From assembly GCA_020853105.1 (NCBI GenBank), contig JADYZM010000030.1, positions 62,001 through 126,000 on the forward strand: 64,000 nt of DNA, given 5' to 3'. The notes below the pieces were generated by a model. The model saw nothing but the letters and a program-made list of their open reading frames with translations. It was not told the origin of the DNA and searched no databases. Numbering within the stretch: the stretch's first letter is position 1; each line of letters begins with the position of its first letter. Positions 34,994-43,735 of this stretch are shown here, in pieces. This DNA is from Flavobacteriales bacterium. GTDB lineage: Bacteria; Bacteroidota; Bacteroidia; Flavobacteriales_E; Vicingaceae. Both the position numbers and the translations under genes were made by a program.

Positions 34994-35434
34994 ATGAGTC
35001 AACGAATAAAAATAAATTCTTTAGAACCGGCAGCCTATGAGGCAATGCTGAAGCTGGAAAGTTATGGTCAAACTTGCCAATTAACCCCAATTCAAAAAGA
35101 ACTGATTAAAATGAGGGCATCTCAAATTAATGGCTGTGCCTATTGTTTAGATATGCACACCGAAGATGCTCTAAAATATGGCGAAACACAAAGAAGAATA
35201 TTTGCTCTTCCCGTATGGTACGAATCGCATTTATTTTCTGAAGAAGAAAGAGCATTGCTTCAAATAACAGAAGAAGTTACCAATATCAGTGAAAAGGGAG
35301 TTACTGACGCGACCTACAAAAAAGCCATTGAATTGTTTGGTGAAAACAAAACCGCTCAAATCATTATGTTGATTATTACTATCAATTCATGGAACAGAAT
35401 TGCCGTTTCTACTCGACTCATTTATAAACCTTAA
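34994..35434 (+). CDS. carboxymuconolactone decarboxylase-family (AhpD-like) protein
   Basis: A 146-residue all-helical protein with the AhpD-type motif MRASQINGCAYCLDMH: Cys48, Cys51 and His55 form the CxxC...H active site. Such proteins reduce peroxides or disulfides by thiol exchange. It begins 6 bases after tolC and therefore belongs to the efflux operon; this suggests the pump responds to oxidative or electrophilic compounds, but that is inference. Confidence 0.9.
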   Translation: MSQRIKINSLEPAAYEAMLKLESYGQTCQLTPIQKELIKMRASQINGCAYCLDMHTEDALKYGETQRRIFALPVWYESHLFSEEERALLQITEEVTNISEKGVTDATYKKAIELFGENKTAQIIMLIITINSWNRIAVSTRLIYKP

Positions 35435-35445
35435 AATCAACTCAA

Positions 35446-35961
35446 TTGGACAATTCAATACTTTTTGAAGAAACTCAACGATTTAAACAATGGTGGTTGT
35501 GGCTTATTCTAATATTTATTCCGGGAACAAACCTAGTGATTGCAGTTAAACAAATTGGTTTCGGACAACCTGTAGGCAATAATCCTATGAGCAACACGGG
35601 TGTTCTTATTGGTTTTGTGGTGAGCCTACTTTTAATTCTTTTATTCATATTCATAAAACTTGAAACTAAAATTACCAATGAAGGAATTTCTGTTCGATTT
35701 TTTCCTTTTCACCTCAACTACAAATTTTACAAGTGGGAGGATATAAAATACTCTTACATTCGAAAGTATTCACCTTTGCTGGAGTATGGAGGCTGGGGTA
35801 TTCGACACAGCTTTACCAGAGGCAAAGCCTATAATATTTCCGGTAACATGGGTATCCAGATTGAGTTTAACAATGATAAAAAAATCTTAATCGGCACAAA
35901 TCAACCCGAAAAAGTAAAGATGGTGCTCAATTCGATTGATAAATACAAAGAAGTTTTATAG
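35446..35961 (+). CDS. two-helix membrane protein with PH-like domain, function unknown
   Basis: A 171-residue protein with two membrane helices (about 16-36 and 50-70) and a C-terminal beta domain (TKITNEGISVRFFPFHLNYKFYKW, later GWGIRHSF), resembling bacterial PH-like domains; it may belong to DUF6141. The start is TTG; no ATG precedes residue 47, and the TTG start gives the N terminus FEETQRFKQWWLW common to such proteins. It is the last gene of the marR operon and overlaps the convergent aroA by 6 bases. Confidence 0.7.
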   Translation: MDNSILFEETQRFKQWWLWLILIFIPGTNLVIAVKQIGFGQPVGNNPMSNTGVLIGFVVSLLLILLFIFIKLETKITNEGISVRFFPFHLNYKFYKWEDIKYSYIRKYSPLLEYGGWGIRHSFTRGKAYNISGNMGIQIEFNNDKKILIGTNQPEKVKMVLNSIDKYKEVL

Positions 35962-37221
35962 CTTTTCGCTAATTGAAAATCCAACTTGTTTCAAATCTTT
36001 CCAAAAATCAGGATAAGATTTTTCAACTACATCGATATCTTCAATAGTAATTGGAGAAATCAATCCTAGTGGAGCAAAAGCCATTGCCATGCGATGATCA
36101 TTATAGGTAGAAATTGAAACATTGCTCCAATCTTTTGGAAATTGAGATTTTGAAACATGATGAATAAATATATCATTGCCTTCAACATCAACTTCAAAAC
36201 CTAGTTTTGTTAATTCATTCCGAATGGCAGATACTCTGTCAGTTTCTTTAATTCGAAGTGTAGATAATCCGGTTAGTTTTGCAGGAACATTTAAAGCAGC
36301 ACAAGTAACAGCAACAGTTTGGGCTATATCAGGGCAACTTATGAAGTCAAAATTTAATATTCTTTCATTTATTTTTATCCCGTTGCTTTTTGTTAATCTA
36401 GCCCCCTCTGAAGTAAATTCGGTATGAACACCAAAATTAGAATAGAATTCAGAAACTATTGAATCTCCTTGAATACTGTCGCTTTTCAGCCCTTCCAACA
36501 AAATATTTGCACTTTCTGATAAAGCAACAACACTATACCAATATGATGCAGAACTCCAGTCGGATTCAATTTTAATTTTTTTAGGAAAATATCTATTTGA
36601 TTTAATTTTTATTCTGTTTATTTCCTGATAAATATTGTGCTCAAACTCAACTCTACAATCAAATTCTCGCATAATTTCTGCAGTCATTTTAATATAGGAA
36701 GTGGAAGTGGGCTTATTTTCAAAAGAAATTTCGAGTCCCTCTGCAAGTGTAGGTGCAATTAGCATTAAGGCGGAAATGTATTGGCTACTAACAGATTGGT
36801 CAATGCTGATTTTTCCTCCATTTAACTGTTTTCCAACAATTTTTAAAGGTGGGTATCCTTCTTTTTCTGTATATTCTATTTGAGCTCCCATTTTCTTTAA
36901 TGCTTCAACTAATATTTGAATCGGGCGATTTTTCATGCGGTTAGAGCCGGTTATATAAAAAATACCCTGCTGAGTTGCCAAAAATGCAGTCAAAAACCTC
37001 ATAACAGTTCCCGCATTTCCAACATCAAAATTTGATTGATTTGGCTTAAAAATAAATTCATCTAAAAGTTTAGTATCCAGAGCTTTTGAGAGGTTTTCTA
37101 TTTCAACATCTTTACCGACAATCCATTTTATCATTAGCACTCGGTTACTGATACTCTTTGAGGAAGGCAAACATATTGAACCTTGAATATTTTTGGAGGT
37201 ATATTTCAAACAAATATTCAT
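35956..37221 (-). CDS. aroA: 3-phosphoshikimate 1-carboxyvinyltransferase (EPSP synthase)
   Basis: A 421-residue enzyme of the shikimate pathway. The N-terminal site LPSSKSISNR (18-27) carries Lys22, Ser23 and Arg27 for shikimate-3-P and PEP. GNAGTVMRFLTAFLA matches the glyphosate-loop motif GNAGTxMR, and YNDHRMAMAF is the usual C-terminal motif. Its ATG overlaps the aroB stop by 4 bases (ATGA), so the two are coupled. Confidence 0.95.
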   Translation of the reverse strand: MNICLKYTSKNIQGSICLPSSKSISNRVLMIKWIVGKDVEIENLSKALDTKLLDEFIFKPNQSNFDVGNAGTVMRFLTAFLATQQGIFYITGSNRMKNRPIQILVEALKKMGAQIEYTEKEGYPPLKIVGKQLNGGKISIDQSVSSQYISALMLIAPTLAEGLEISFENKPTSTSYIKMTAEIMREFDCRVEFEHNIYQEINRIKIKSNRYFPKKIKIESDWSSASYWYSVVALSESANILLEGLKSDSIQGDSIVSEFYSNFGVHTEFTSEGARLTKSNGIKINERILNFDFISCPDIAQTVAVTCAALNVPAKLTGLSTLRIKETDRVSAIRNELTKLGFEVDVEGNDIFIHHVSKSQFPKDWSNVSISTYNDHRMAMAFAPLGLISPITIEDIDVVEKSYPDFWKDLKQVGFSISEKL

Positions 37222-38321
37222 TCAATCGGTTTTGTTATTTGGTTGTAAAAATTCAACGATTCAAAAATCATCTCATCTTCAATGGAATGATTATAAGTGG
37301 CTTCACCAATTGATTTTAGTAGTGAAAAATTAATCTTTGAATTTTGATTCTTCTTGTCGTTCTTCATCCAGTCTATCAATTTATGAAAATCTTCACTGTC
37401 AATGGTAGTTAGCTTATAAAATTGAGTGATGTATTGAACAATATTTTCCAAATCGATATCCGACAAGCCATTCATCTTGTTTGACAAATACGATTCACAT
37501 ATAATTCCAATAGCAACAGCCTCTCCGTGTAACAAAGGCAAGTAATCTTCAGCAAGGTAATAAGATTCAACGGCATGTCCGACAGTATGACCAAAATTGA
37601 GAAGCTTTCGTTCTCCATTTTCGAATGGGTCAGAGCAAACAATTTTATTTTTTATTTCAACAGATTTTGAAATGAGTTTATCCCAGCATAATGAATCTGC
37701 CAACATACTACCCTCTTGTAATTCTTTCCAATACTTTTCATCTTTTATTAATGCATGTTTTAAAGCTTCGGCATAGCCCGACAACATTTGCCGTTTATCA
37801 AGTGTTTTCAAAAAATTAGGATAAATGAAAACTACTCTCGGTTCATTAAAAACCCCAATTAAATTTTTATTCCCTTCAAAATCTATTCCTACTTTTCCGC
37901 CAACAGATGCATCGATTTGAGCAAGTAAAGTTGTTGGAATATTAATAAAATCGATACCTCTTTTAAAGGTTGAAGCAACAAACCCTCCTATATCAGTTAT
38001 CACTCCTCCGCCCAAATTAATCAACAACGATTTTCTATCTGCTTTAAAATCAGTTAATGTTTTCCATATTTTATAACAGATATCAATACTTTTACTTTCT
38101 TCTCCACTAGGTATTTCAATTATTTCTGCATTATTCAAATTTTCAACACTTGAAATTACTAGGGAAGAGCAATGGTTTAACGTATTTTCATCAACCAAAA
38201 CAAAAATTTGACCATTCAAATATGGACGCAGGTATTCATTCAGCAAAGCAAACACATCATTACCGATAAACACTTCAGAGTTTGTCGTTTTATATGATAT
38301 TGTTTTTTTATTCACCGCCAA
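37218..38321 (-). CDS. aroB: 3-dehydroquinate synthase
   Basis: A 367-residue enzyme that cyclises DAHP to 3-dehydroquinate. It has the NAD-binding GGGVITDIGGFVAST and the zinc/substrate segment INIPTTLLAQIDASVGGKVGID. Zinc ligands are Glu in GYAEALKHALI, His in FGHTVGHAVE and His in LLHGEAVAIG. The start is TTG 38321 or GTG 38315; no ATG is in frame near there. It forms a pair with aroA. Confidence 0.94.
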   Translation of the reverse strand: MAVNKKTISYKTTNSEVFIGNDVFALLNEYLRPYLNGQIFVLVDENTLNHCSSLVISSVENLNNAEIIEIPSGEESKSIDICYKIWKTLTDFKADRKSLLINLGGGVITDIGGFVASTFKRGIDFINIPTTLLAQIDASVGGKVGIDFEGNKNLIGVFNEPRVVFIYPNFLKTLDKRQMLSGYAEALKHALIKDEKYWKELQEGSMLADSLCWDKLISKSVEIKNKIVCSDPFENGERKLLNFGHTVGHAVESYYLAEDYLPLLHGEAVAIGIICESYLSNKMNGLSDIDLENIVQYITQFYKLTTIDSEDFHKLIDWMKNDKKNQNSKINFSLLKSIGEATYNHSIEDEMIFESLNFYNQITKPIE

Positions 38322-38404
38322 AAATTTATTGGTAAAAATAGCATTTTTAGAGCCAGAGATACAAAAAAATCGGGTATTTTAGCATTTTATTTTCATCATG
38401 ATTT

Positions 38405-39583
38405 ATGGTTAATTTTAACAACACCGAAGTAGCTTTTAACGGCAAAAACAATAAAGATTTAAAACGCAGTTATTGGTTATTTAAAATTATCAGTTGGAAT
38501 TGGTTAATTAAAATAGGTCCGGCAATGCTAAAGTTGTTTCTGCCGTTGGGATTTCCTATACCCATAATTAAATCAACTATTTACAAACAGTTTTGCGGAG
38601 GCGAAACAATTGATGAATGTGATACCACAATATATGAACTAGGCAAAAACAATGTTAAAACGATATTAGATTTCTCTGTTGAAGGTAAAGAAAGTGAAAC
38701 AGACTTTGACTCTAATGTTCTTGAAACAATTTCTACCATTAACAAAGCCAAAACAACTAAGCTAATCCCTTTTTCGGTATTCAAAACCACAGGATTCGCT
38801 CGTTTTTCATTGCTTGAGAAAATAAATACAGGCAAAGAGCTAAGTAATACTGAAAAAGAAGAATTCGCAAGAGTCAAAGCACGCATTGATAAAATGTGTG
38901 GAGCTGCTGCCGAATCCGGAATTCCAATATTTATTGACGCAGAAGAAACTTGGATACAAAACACAATTGACTTACTTGCTTTGGAAATGATGCAAAAATA
39001 CAACAAGCAAAAAGCAATAGTTTTCAATACTATTCAGCTTTACAGATGGGACAGATTGGATTATCTGAAAAAATTAAAAGAGCAATCTGACAGAGAAAAC
39101 TTTTTTATCGGCATGAAATTGGTTCGAGGAGCATATATCGAAAAAGAACGCGAAAGAGCAAAACAAATGAACTATCCGGACCCCATGCAAAAAACCAAAC
39201 AAGATACTGACAATGATTTTAATGCTGCACTGAAATATTGTGTTGAAAATATCAATAAAATAGCATTCTGCTGCGGTTCTCACAACGAAGAAAGCACTCA
39301 ATACTTGATAGATTTGATGAAAGAACATAAAATTGCTCTGGAAGACCAACGCGTCTATTTTGCTCAACTACTTGGTATGAGTGATCATATTAGCATGAAC
39401 TTAGCAAAAAATGGATATAATGTTACCAAATATGTTCCTTACGGACCAGTTAAAGATGTTATCCCATATCTAATCCGAAGAGCAGAAGAAAACACTTCAA
39501 TTGCCGGACAGACAGGAAGAGAATTATCTCTTATAGTAAAAGAACAAGAACGTAGAGACCGTTTCCCGGCACTAATCAAATAA
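38405..39583 (+). CDS. proline dehydrogenase
   Basis: A 392-residue FAD-dependent TIM-barrel enzyme that oxidises proline to pyrroline-5-carboxylate. The C-terminal part has KYVPYGPVKDVIPYLIRRAEENTS, where the RR pair binds substrate, and the central GMKLVRGAYIEKERERA carries the FAD-site Arg and the Lys. It lacks the P5C dehydrogenase half of PutA, so a separate enzyme must complete proline breakdown. It is divergent from aroB and is followed by lnt after 5 bases. Confidence 0.93.
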   Translation: MVNFNNTEVAFNGKNNKDLKRSYWLFKIISWNWLIKIGPAMLKLFLPLGFPIPIIKSTIYKQFCGGETIDECDTTIYELGKNNVKTILDFSVEGKESETDFDSNVLETISTINKAKTTKLIPFSVFKTTGFARFSLLEKINTGKELSNTEKEEFARVKARIDKMCGAAAESGIPIFIDAEETWIQNTIDLLALEMMQKYNKQKAIVFNTIQLYRWDRLDYLKKLKEQSDRENFFIGMKLVRGAYIEKERERAKQMNYPDPMQKTKQDTDNDFNAALKYCVENINKIAFCCGSHNEESTQYLIDLMKEHKIALEDQRVYFAQLLGMSDHISMNLAKNGYNVTKYVPYGPVKDVIPYLIRRAEENTSIAGQTGRELSLIVKEQERRDRFPALIK

Positions 39584-39588
39584 TATTT

Positions 39589-41193
39589 ATGCATAGACTC
39601 AATTATTTTGGACTGGCTATTCTTAGCGGATTAATGCTGGGAATTTCTTGGCCAGAAACAGGTAGCCTCGCCCCTCTTCTCTTCTTTTCATTTGTGCCGC
39701 TTCTATTTTTAGAAAACGAATTGAGCAAAAGAAACAACAATTCAAAAACTATTTTTGGATATGCCTATTTAACGTTCCTTATTTTTAACACTTTTTCCAC
39801 TTGGTGGATTTGGTATGCCTCTCCCGTAGGTATGATACTAGCTGAAGTATTAAACTCGTTGTTTATGTCAACCATTTTTCTTTGGTTTCATAATATCAAA
39901 AAACGGCTTGGAAGCAGTAGAGGATTTATTTCTTTAATCGTGTTGTGGATAGGTTTTGAATGGCTCCACTACAATTGGGATTTATCGCACCCTTGGTCAA
40001 CCATGGGAAATGCATTTGCCAACTATACAAAATTGATTCAATGGTATGAATTCACAGGGGCATTGGGCGGAAGCTTATGGATATTGGTTGTCAACATACT
40101 AGTATTTAAAGTACTTCAAAACATTATTCTGAATAAAGAAAAAATTACAAGTCAAAAATTCAGGCTACTATTTATTTTATTGATAATAGCAATTCCTTCG
40201 CTGATTTCATACCAAATCTATTCCGATTACAAAGAAACTGAAAACCCAATTGAAGTTGTAATTACACAACCAAATATAGACCCATACAAGGATAAGTTTG
40301 GCAGAATGACCGAAGAGCAACAAGTGGATAGAATTCTTTCATTAGCTAAACAAAAAACCACATCAACCACAAGTTATATAGTTGCTCCTGAAACTGCACT
40401 TCCAAGAGGTTGTGTAGAAAATGACCTCCACGAAAGTTATGGTATAATTCAAATAAAAAATCTTTTGGCTCAATTCCCAAAAGCAAAGTTTATTATTGGT
40501 GCAAACACCTATATTGACTACCCAAAAAGTGATAAAAAACCTACGGAAACTGCAAGACCAGACGAACAATCCGGGGGTTGGTACGATGTGTTTAACACCG
40601 GATTGCAAATTAACAGTTCTAATGAAATTCAAATTTATCACAAATCAAAATTGGTTTTAGGAGTTGAGAAATTACCATTTGCAAGTCTGTTATCGCCGTT
40701 AGAAAAGTATGCTATCAACTTAGGTGGAACCATGGGAAGCCTTGGTACAGAAGTTGAAGCTAAAAATTTTAGTAGCAATGACGGACAAATTGCTCCGGTT
40801 ATTTGCTACGAGTCCATTTATGGTGATTACGTAACTGACTACGTTAAAAAAGGTGCAAATGCAATATTTATAATAACCAATGATGGTTGGTGGGAAGACA
40901 CTCCGGGTTATAAACAACACTTAGATTACGGGCGTTTACGAGCTATAGAAACCAGAAGAAGTATTGCCAGAAGTGCAAATACAGGTATTTCTTGCTTCAT
41001 TAATCAAAGAGGAGATGTGCTTCAAGCAACTAAATGGTGGGAACAAGATGTTATTTCCGGAAAAATTAATCTTAACGATAAGATTACTGCTTACACTAAG
41101 TACGGCGATTATCTAGGTAGGCTTTCTGCTTTTATCGGAGTGCTCATTTTACTCTGGAATATCACCTTAAAGTATAAATCCAAAGTTGTTTAA
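39589..41193 (+). CDS. lnt: apolipoprotein N-acyltransferase
   Basis: A 534-residue inner-membrane enzyme that adds the third acyl chain to lipoproteins. Six or so helices cover the first 215 residues, then a nitrilase domain with triad Glu268 (APETAL), Lys352 (YHKSKLV) and Cys406 (VICYES). The last helix lies at the C terminus (LSAFIGVLILLWNIT). All catalytic residues are present. It converges on dsbD with no gap between the stop codons. Confidence 0.95.
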   Translation: MHRLNYFGLAILSGLMLGISWPETGSLAPLLFFSFVPLLFLENELSKRNNNSKTIFGYAYLTFLIFNTFSTWWIWYASPVGMILAEVLNSLFMSTIFLWFHNIKKRLGSSRGFISLIVLWIGFEWLHYNWDLSHPWSTMGNAFANYTKLIQWYEFTGALGGSLWILVVNILVFKVLQNIILNKEKITSQKFRLLFILLIIAIPSLISYQIYSDYKETENPIEVVITQPNIDPYKDKFGRMTEEQQVDRILSLAKQKTTSTTSYIVAPETALPRGCVENDLHESYGIIQIKNLLAQFPKAKFIIGANTYIDYPKSDKKPTETARPDEQSGGWYDVFNTGLQINSSNEIQIYHKSKLVLGVEKLPFASLLSPLEKYAINLGGTMGSLGTEVEAKNFSSNDGQIAPVICYESIYGDYVTDYVKKGANAIFIITNDGWWEDTPGYKQHLDYGRLRAIETRRSIARSANTGISCFINQRGDVLQATKWWEQDVISGKINLNDKITAYTKYGDYLGRLSAFIGVLILLWNITLKYKSKVV

Positions 41194-43212
41194 TTACAAA
41201 CTCACTTTGAAAGTAGGTGTATTTTCTTTTTTCTTATTCTCTTTAAAGGCATTCAAACCACAATCCAAAAAGTTTTTATAGGCTTCAACATCAGGTAAAT
41301 ATCCAACCGGATTTGCAAGCAGCTCTCCCTCGGGAGATAGCATTACATAAAAAGGTTGAGAATTATTATTAAAAACATGAGTCTGAAATGTCGCCCACTT
41401 ATTGCCAATGGTCTTAATTTTTTTTCTTTTGATAGTACCATTAGAATCAAATTCAAAAACACCTTGCTGATTTTCAGGAAGATCGACTTTGTCGTCAACG
41501 TAAAGTGACACCAAAATAAAATCATTTTTTAGTTTTTCTTTAATTGATTCAACAGTCCAGACACTCTCTTCCATTTTTCTACAGTTTACACAAGCCCATC
41601 CTGTAAAATCAACCAACAAAGGTTTTCCGGTTTTTTTTGATTCAGCCAATGCTAAGTCAAAGTCAGTAAACTCAGCATGAAAGGATTCGTTGTCGTACCA
41701 ACTGTAAAATGCTGGTGGAGGAAACCCACTCAACAAGTGATGATTCCAAGGGGAATTTTTTAAAACACCTGTTGATATATAAATAGTCAACCCAACAATG
41801 AGTGTCGTAAAAATTATTCTAAATCGAGAAAATTTACCGATGGGTGTGTCGTGTGGAAATTTAAGTAATCCTGTTAAATAAAGGATTAGCCCAATTCCTA
41901 AAATTGTCCAAATCAAGAAAAAAGTTTCTCGTTTAACCAGCCCCCATTGCTCAACTAAGTCAGCATTTGACAGAAATTTAAGTGCCAGAGCAAGTTCAAT
42001 AAAACCTAAAACTACTTTAACTGAATTAAGCCAACCACCCGATTGAGGCATTTTTTTCATTATACTTGGGAATGCGGCAAATAGAGCAAAAGGCAAACCA
42101 AGAGCTACTCCAAATCCACTCATAGCCGCGGTAATGGGCCATGGTCCATTTTTGAGAGAATTACCTAATACAGTACCTAATATTGGTCCTGTGCATGAGA
42201 AAGAAACCAAAGCCAGCGTTAACGCCATAAAAAATATTCCTATAATACCTCCTACTTCAGAGGCTGAATCAGCTTTATTGGTTAATCTACTAGGAAGAGT
42301 AATCTCAAAAAATCCAAAAAATGAGATTGCAAAAATCAAAAACACAGCGAAAAATATTACATTCAACCAAACACTGGTTGCTATTTCATTAAGTACTGCC
42401 GGGTCAGTATTAAAATGAAAAGGAATGCTTAATGCTGCATATATCAAGAAAATAAAAAATCCATACAATACTGCTTTTCCGAGTCCTTTTCTGCCTTCTT
42501 TTCCCCCTTTGGTAAAGAAACTAACGGTTAATGGAATCATTGGAAAAACACAAGGTGTCAATAAAGCTAAAAGTCCACCTAAAAAGCCAAAAACAAATAC
42601 CATCCAAGTTCCACTCACCTCTTCTTTTTCATCACCACATTGTCCAATTGGTGTATCTAATTTTAAATTGGGTAACTGAGGTACAACTGATGATAAATCG
42701 GTAGTTACAGCAACCGAATCAGAAGAATTGGACTGGGTTGCTCCATTGATATTGAATTCAAAATCAACAACTTCAGGAGGCAAACACATTTCAGCATTGC
42801 AAACCATAGACTCCACAGTTCCTTTGATTTTGAAAGGTTGCTTGTTTTTGATTGTAACAATTTGAGTAAAAATAGCAACGTTGTCATGGTAGTTCAAATC
42901 CATATTAAAATTTGGATCAAACTCGGTTTTGTACTTTCCCTCATTAGGTTTCCCCACAAGTTCATAGTCTTGTGAAGGGGCAAAAGTTATTGTGGTTGGC
43001 AAAGGACCGTCAGTATTGGGTAAATGCAACGCATAAATATGCCAATCTTTCTCTAAAGAAGCTTTTATTGTTAATTGAATTTCAGTGTCGCTATTTTTTT
43101 TTGTTTCAAAACTCCATGAAACAGGGTCATACACCTGAGCAATACTCGATGTCGCACTATAAATTAAAAGAAAAATAAAAGTGATGTATCGATTAAAAGA
43201 AGAAAAAATCAT
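41194..43212 (-). CDS. DsbD-type protein-disulfide reductase
   Basis: A 672-residue three-part protein. A signal peptide and periplasmic DsbD-alpha-like domain (about 25-200) are followed by an eight-helix CcdA-like domain containing LLTPCVFPMIPL and VSFSCTGPI, whose two cysteines shuttle electrons. The C-terminal thioredoxin domain has WACVNCRK with Cys541 and Cys544. It moves reducing power from cytoplasmic thioredoxin to periplasmic targets. A TAACTTTG element lies 19 bases before the ATG. Its 3' end touches lnt. Confidence 0.93.
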   Translation of the reverse strand: MIFSSFNRYITFIFLLIYSATSSIAQVYDPVSWSFETKKNSDTEIQLTIKASLEKDWHIYALHLPNTDGPLPTTITFAPSQDYELVGKPNEGKYKTEFDPNFNMDLNYHDNVAIFTQIVTIKNKQPFKIKGTVESMVCNAEMCLPPEVVDFEFNINGATQSNSSDSVAVTTDLSSVVPQLPNLKLDTPIGQCGDEKEEVSGTWMVFVFGFLGGLLALLTPCVFPMIPLTVSFFTKGGKEGRKGLGKAVLYGFFIFLIYAALSIPFHFNTDPAVLNEIATSVWLNVIFFAVFLIFAISFFGFFEITLPSRLTNKADSASEVGGIIGIFFMALTLALVSFSCTGPILGTVLGNSLKNGPWPITAAMSGFGVALGLPFALFAAFPSIMKKMPQSGGWLNSVKVVLGFIELALALKFLSNADLVEQWGLVKRETFFLIWTILGIGLILYLTGLLKFPHDTPIGKFSRFRIIFTTLIVGLTIYISTGVLKNSPWNHHLLSGFPPPAFYSWYDNESFHAEFTDFDLALAESKKTGKPLLVDFTGWACVNCRKMEESVWTVESIKEKLKNDFILVSLYVDDKVDLPENQQGVFEFDSNGTIKRKKIKTIGNKWATFQTHVFNNNSQPFYVMLSPEGELLANPVGYLPDVEAYKNFLDCGLNAFKENKKKENTPTFKVSL

Positions 43213-43231
43213 ACGGATAATTTTGATTGGT

Positions 43232-43239
43232 CAAAGTTA
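43232..43239 (-). promoter_or_regulatory. -7 promoter element (TAACTTTG) of dsbD
   Basis: Exact TAnnTTTG match on the minus strand, 19 bases upstream of the ATG. Confidence 0.55.
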
Positions 43240-43314
43240 ACATTTTAACATATATAATTTTATAAATATATTGTTAATAGAAGTTAAAATTGAAGCCATC
43301 TTCCAAACAAAAAA

Positions 43315-43336
43315 AAGCCTTGATTACTCAAGGCTT
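43315..43336 (-). terminator. intrinsic terminator
   Basis: AAGCCTTGA, loop, TCAAGGCTT followed by eight T on the minus strand, 27 bases after the stop of the 98-residue gene. Confidence 0.85.
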
Positions 43337-43362
43337 AATATGATGTTTGCAACAAAATATTG

Positions 43363-43659
43363 CTAAATTTTAATCTCAAGTATTCTACGAATCGGGATTA
43401 GAGTAGTTTGTTTGAGCAAAACATTCTTATCGGTAAATCCCCAAATAGTGGTTTCAACAGCCTTAACGCCGCAATCGTCTTCAAAAACAATTTTTACCTT
43501 ACCTTTATAATTATTACCCAGTTTCATTGCTCTTTCTATTGTAGCTTTAAGCTCTTTCTGTTCCTCAATAGTTTTCAATACATCTTCTTTTGGGAAATGT
43601 AATTTTGAAATTTCTTCTTTTTGTACAAGAGTCGGCTTTCCAGTTAATGGTGAGTTCAT
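43363..43659 (-). CDS. small conserved protein of unknown function
   Basis: A 98-residue soluble protein. The first half is charged and helical (EEISKLHFPKEDVLKTIEEQ) and the second half is beta-rich (GKVKIVFEDDCGVKAVETTIW, ending ILIRR-like LIPIRRILEIKI). The second half reads like a small Sm-like or TusA-sized barrel, but I recognise no motif. It is a single-gene transcript ended by the hairpin at 43315-43336, so it is likely real. Confidence 0.7.
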   Translation of the reverse strand: MNSPLTGKPTLVQKEEISKLHFPKEDVLKTIEEQKELKATIERAMKLGNNYKGKVKIVFEDDCGVKAVETTIWGFTDKNVLLKQTTLIPIRRILEIKI

Positions 43660-43735
43660 AGCTATTTTTTTAGAGGAATTAAAAGGTGTTTAAACGTAAG
43701 CAGAAAAAAAATTGTTTCGAGTGAAAATTGAAATT

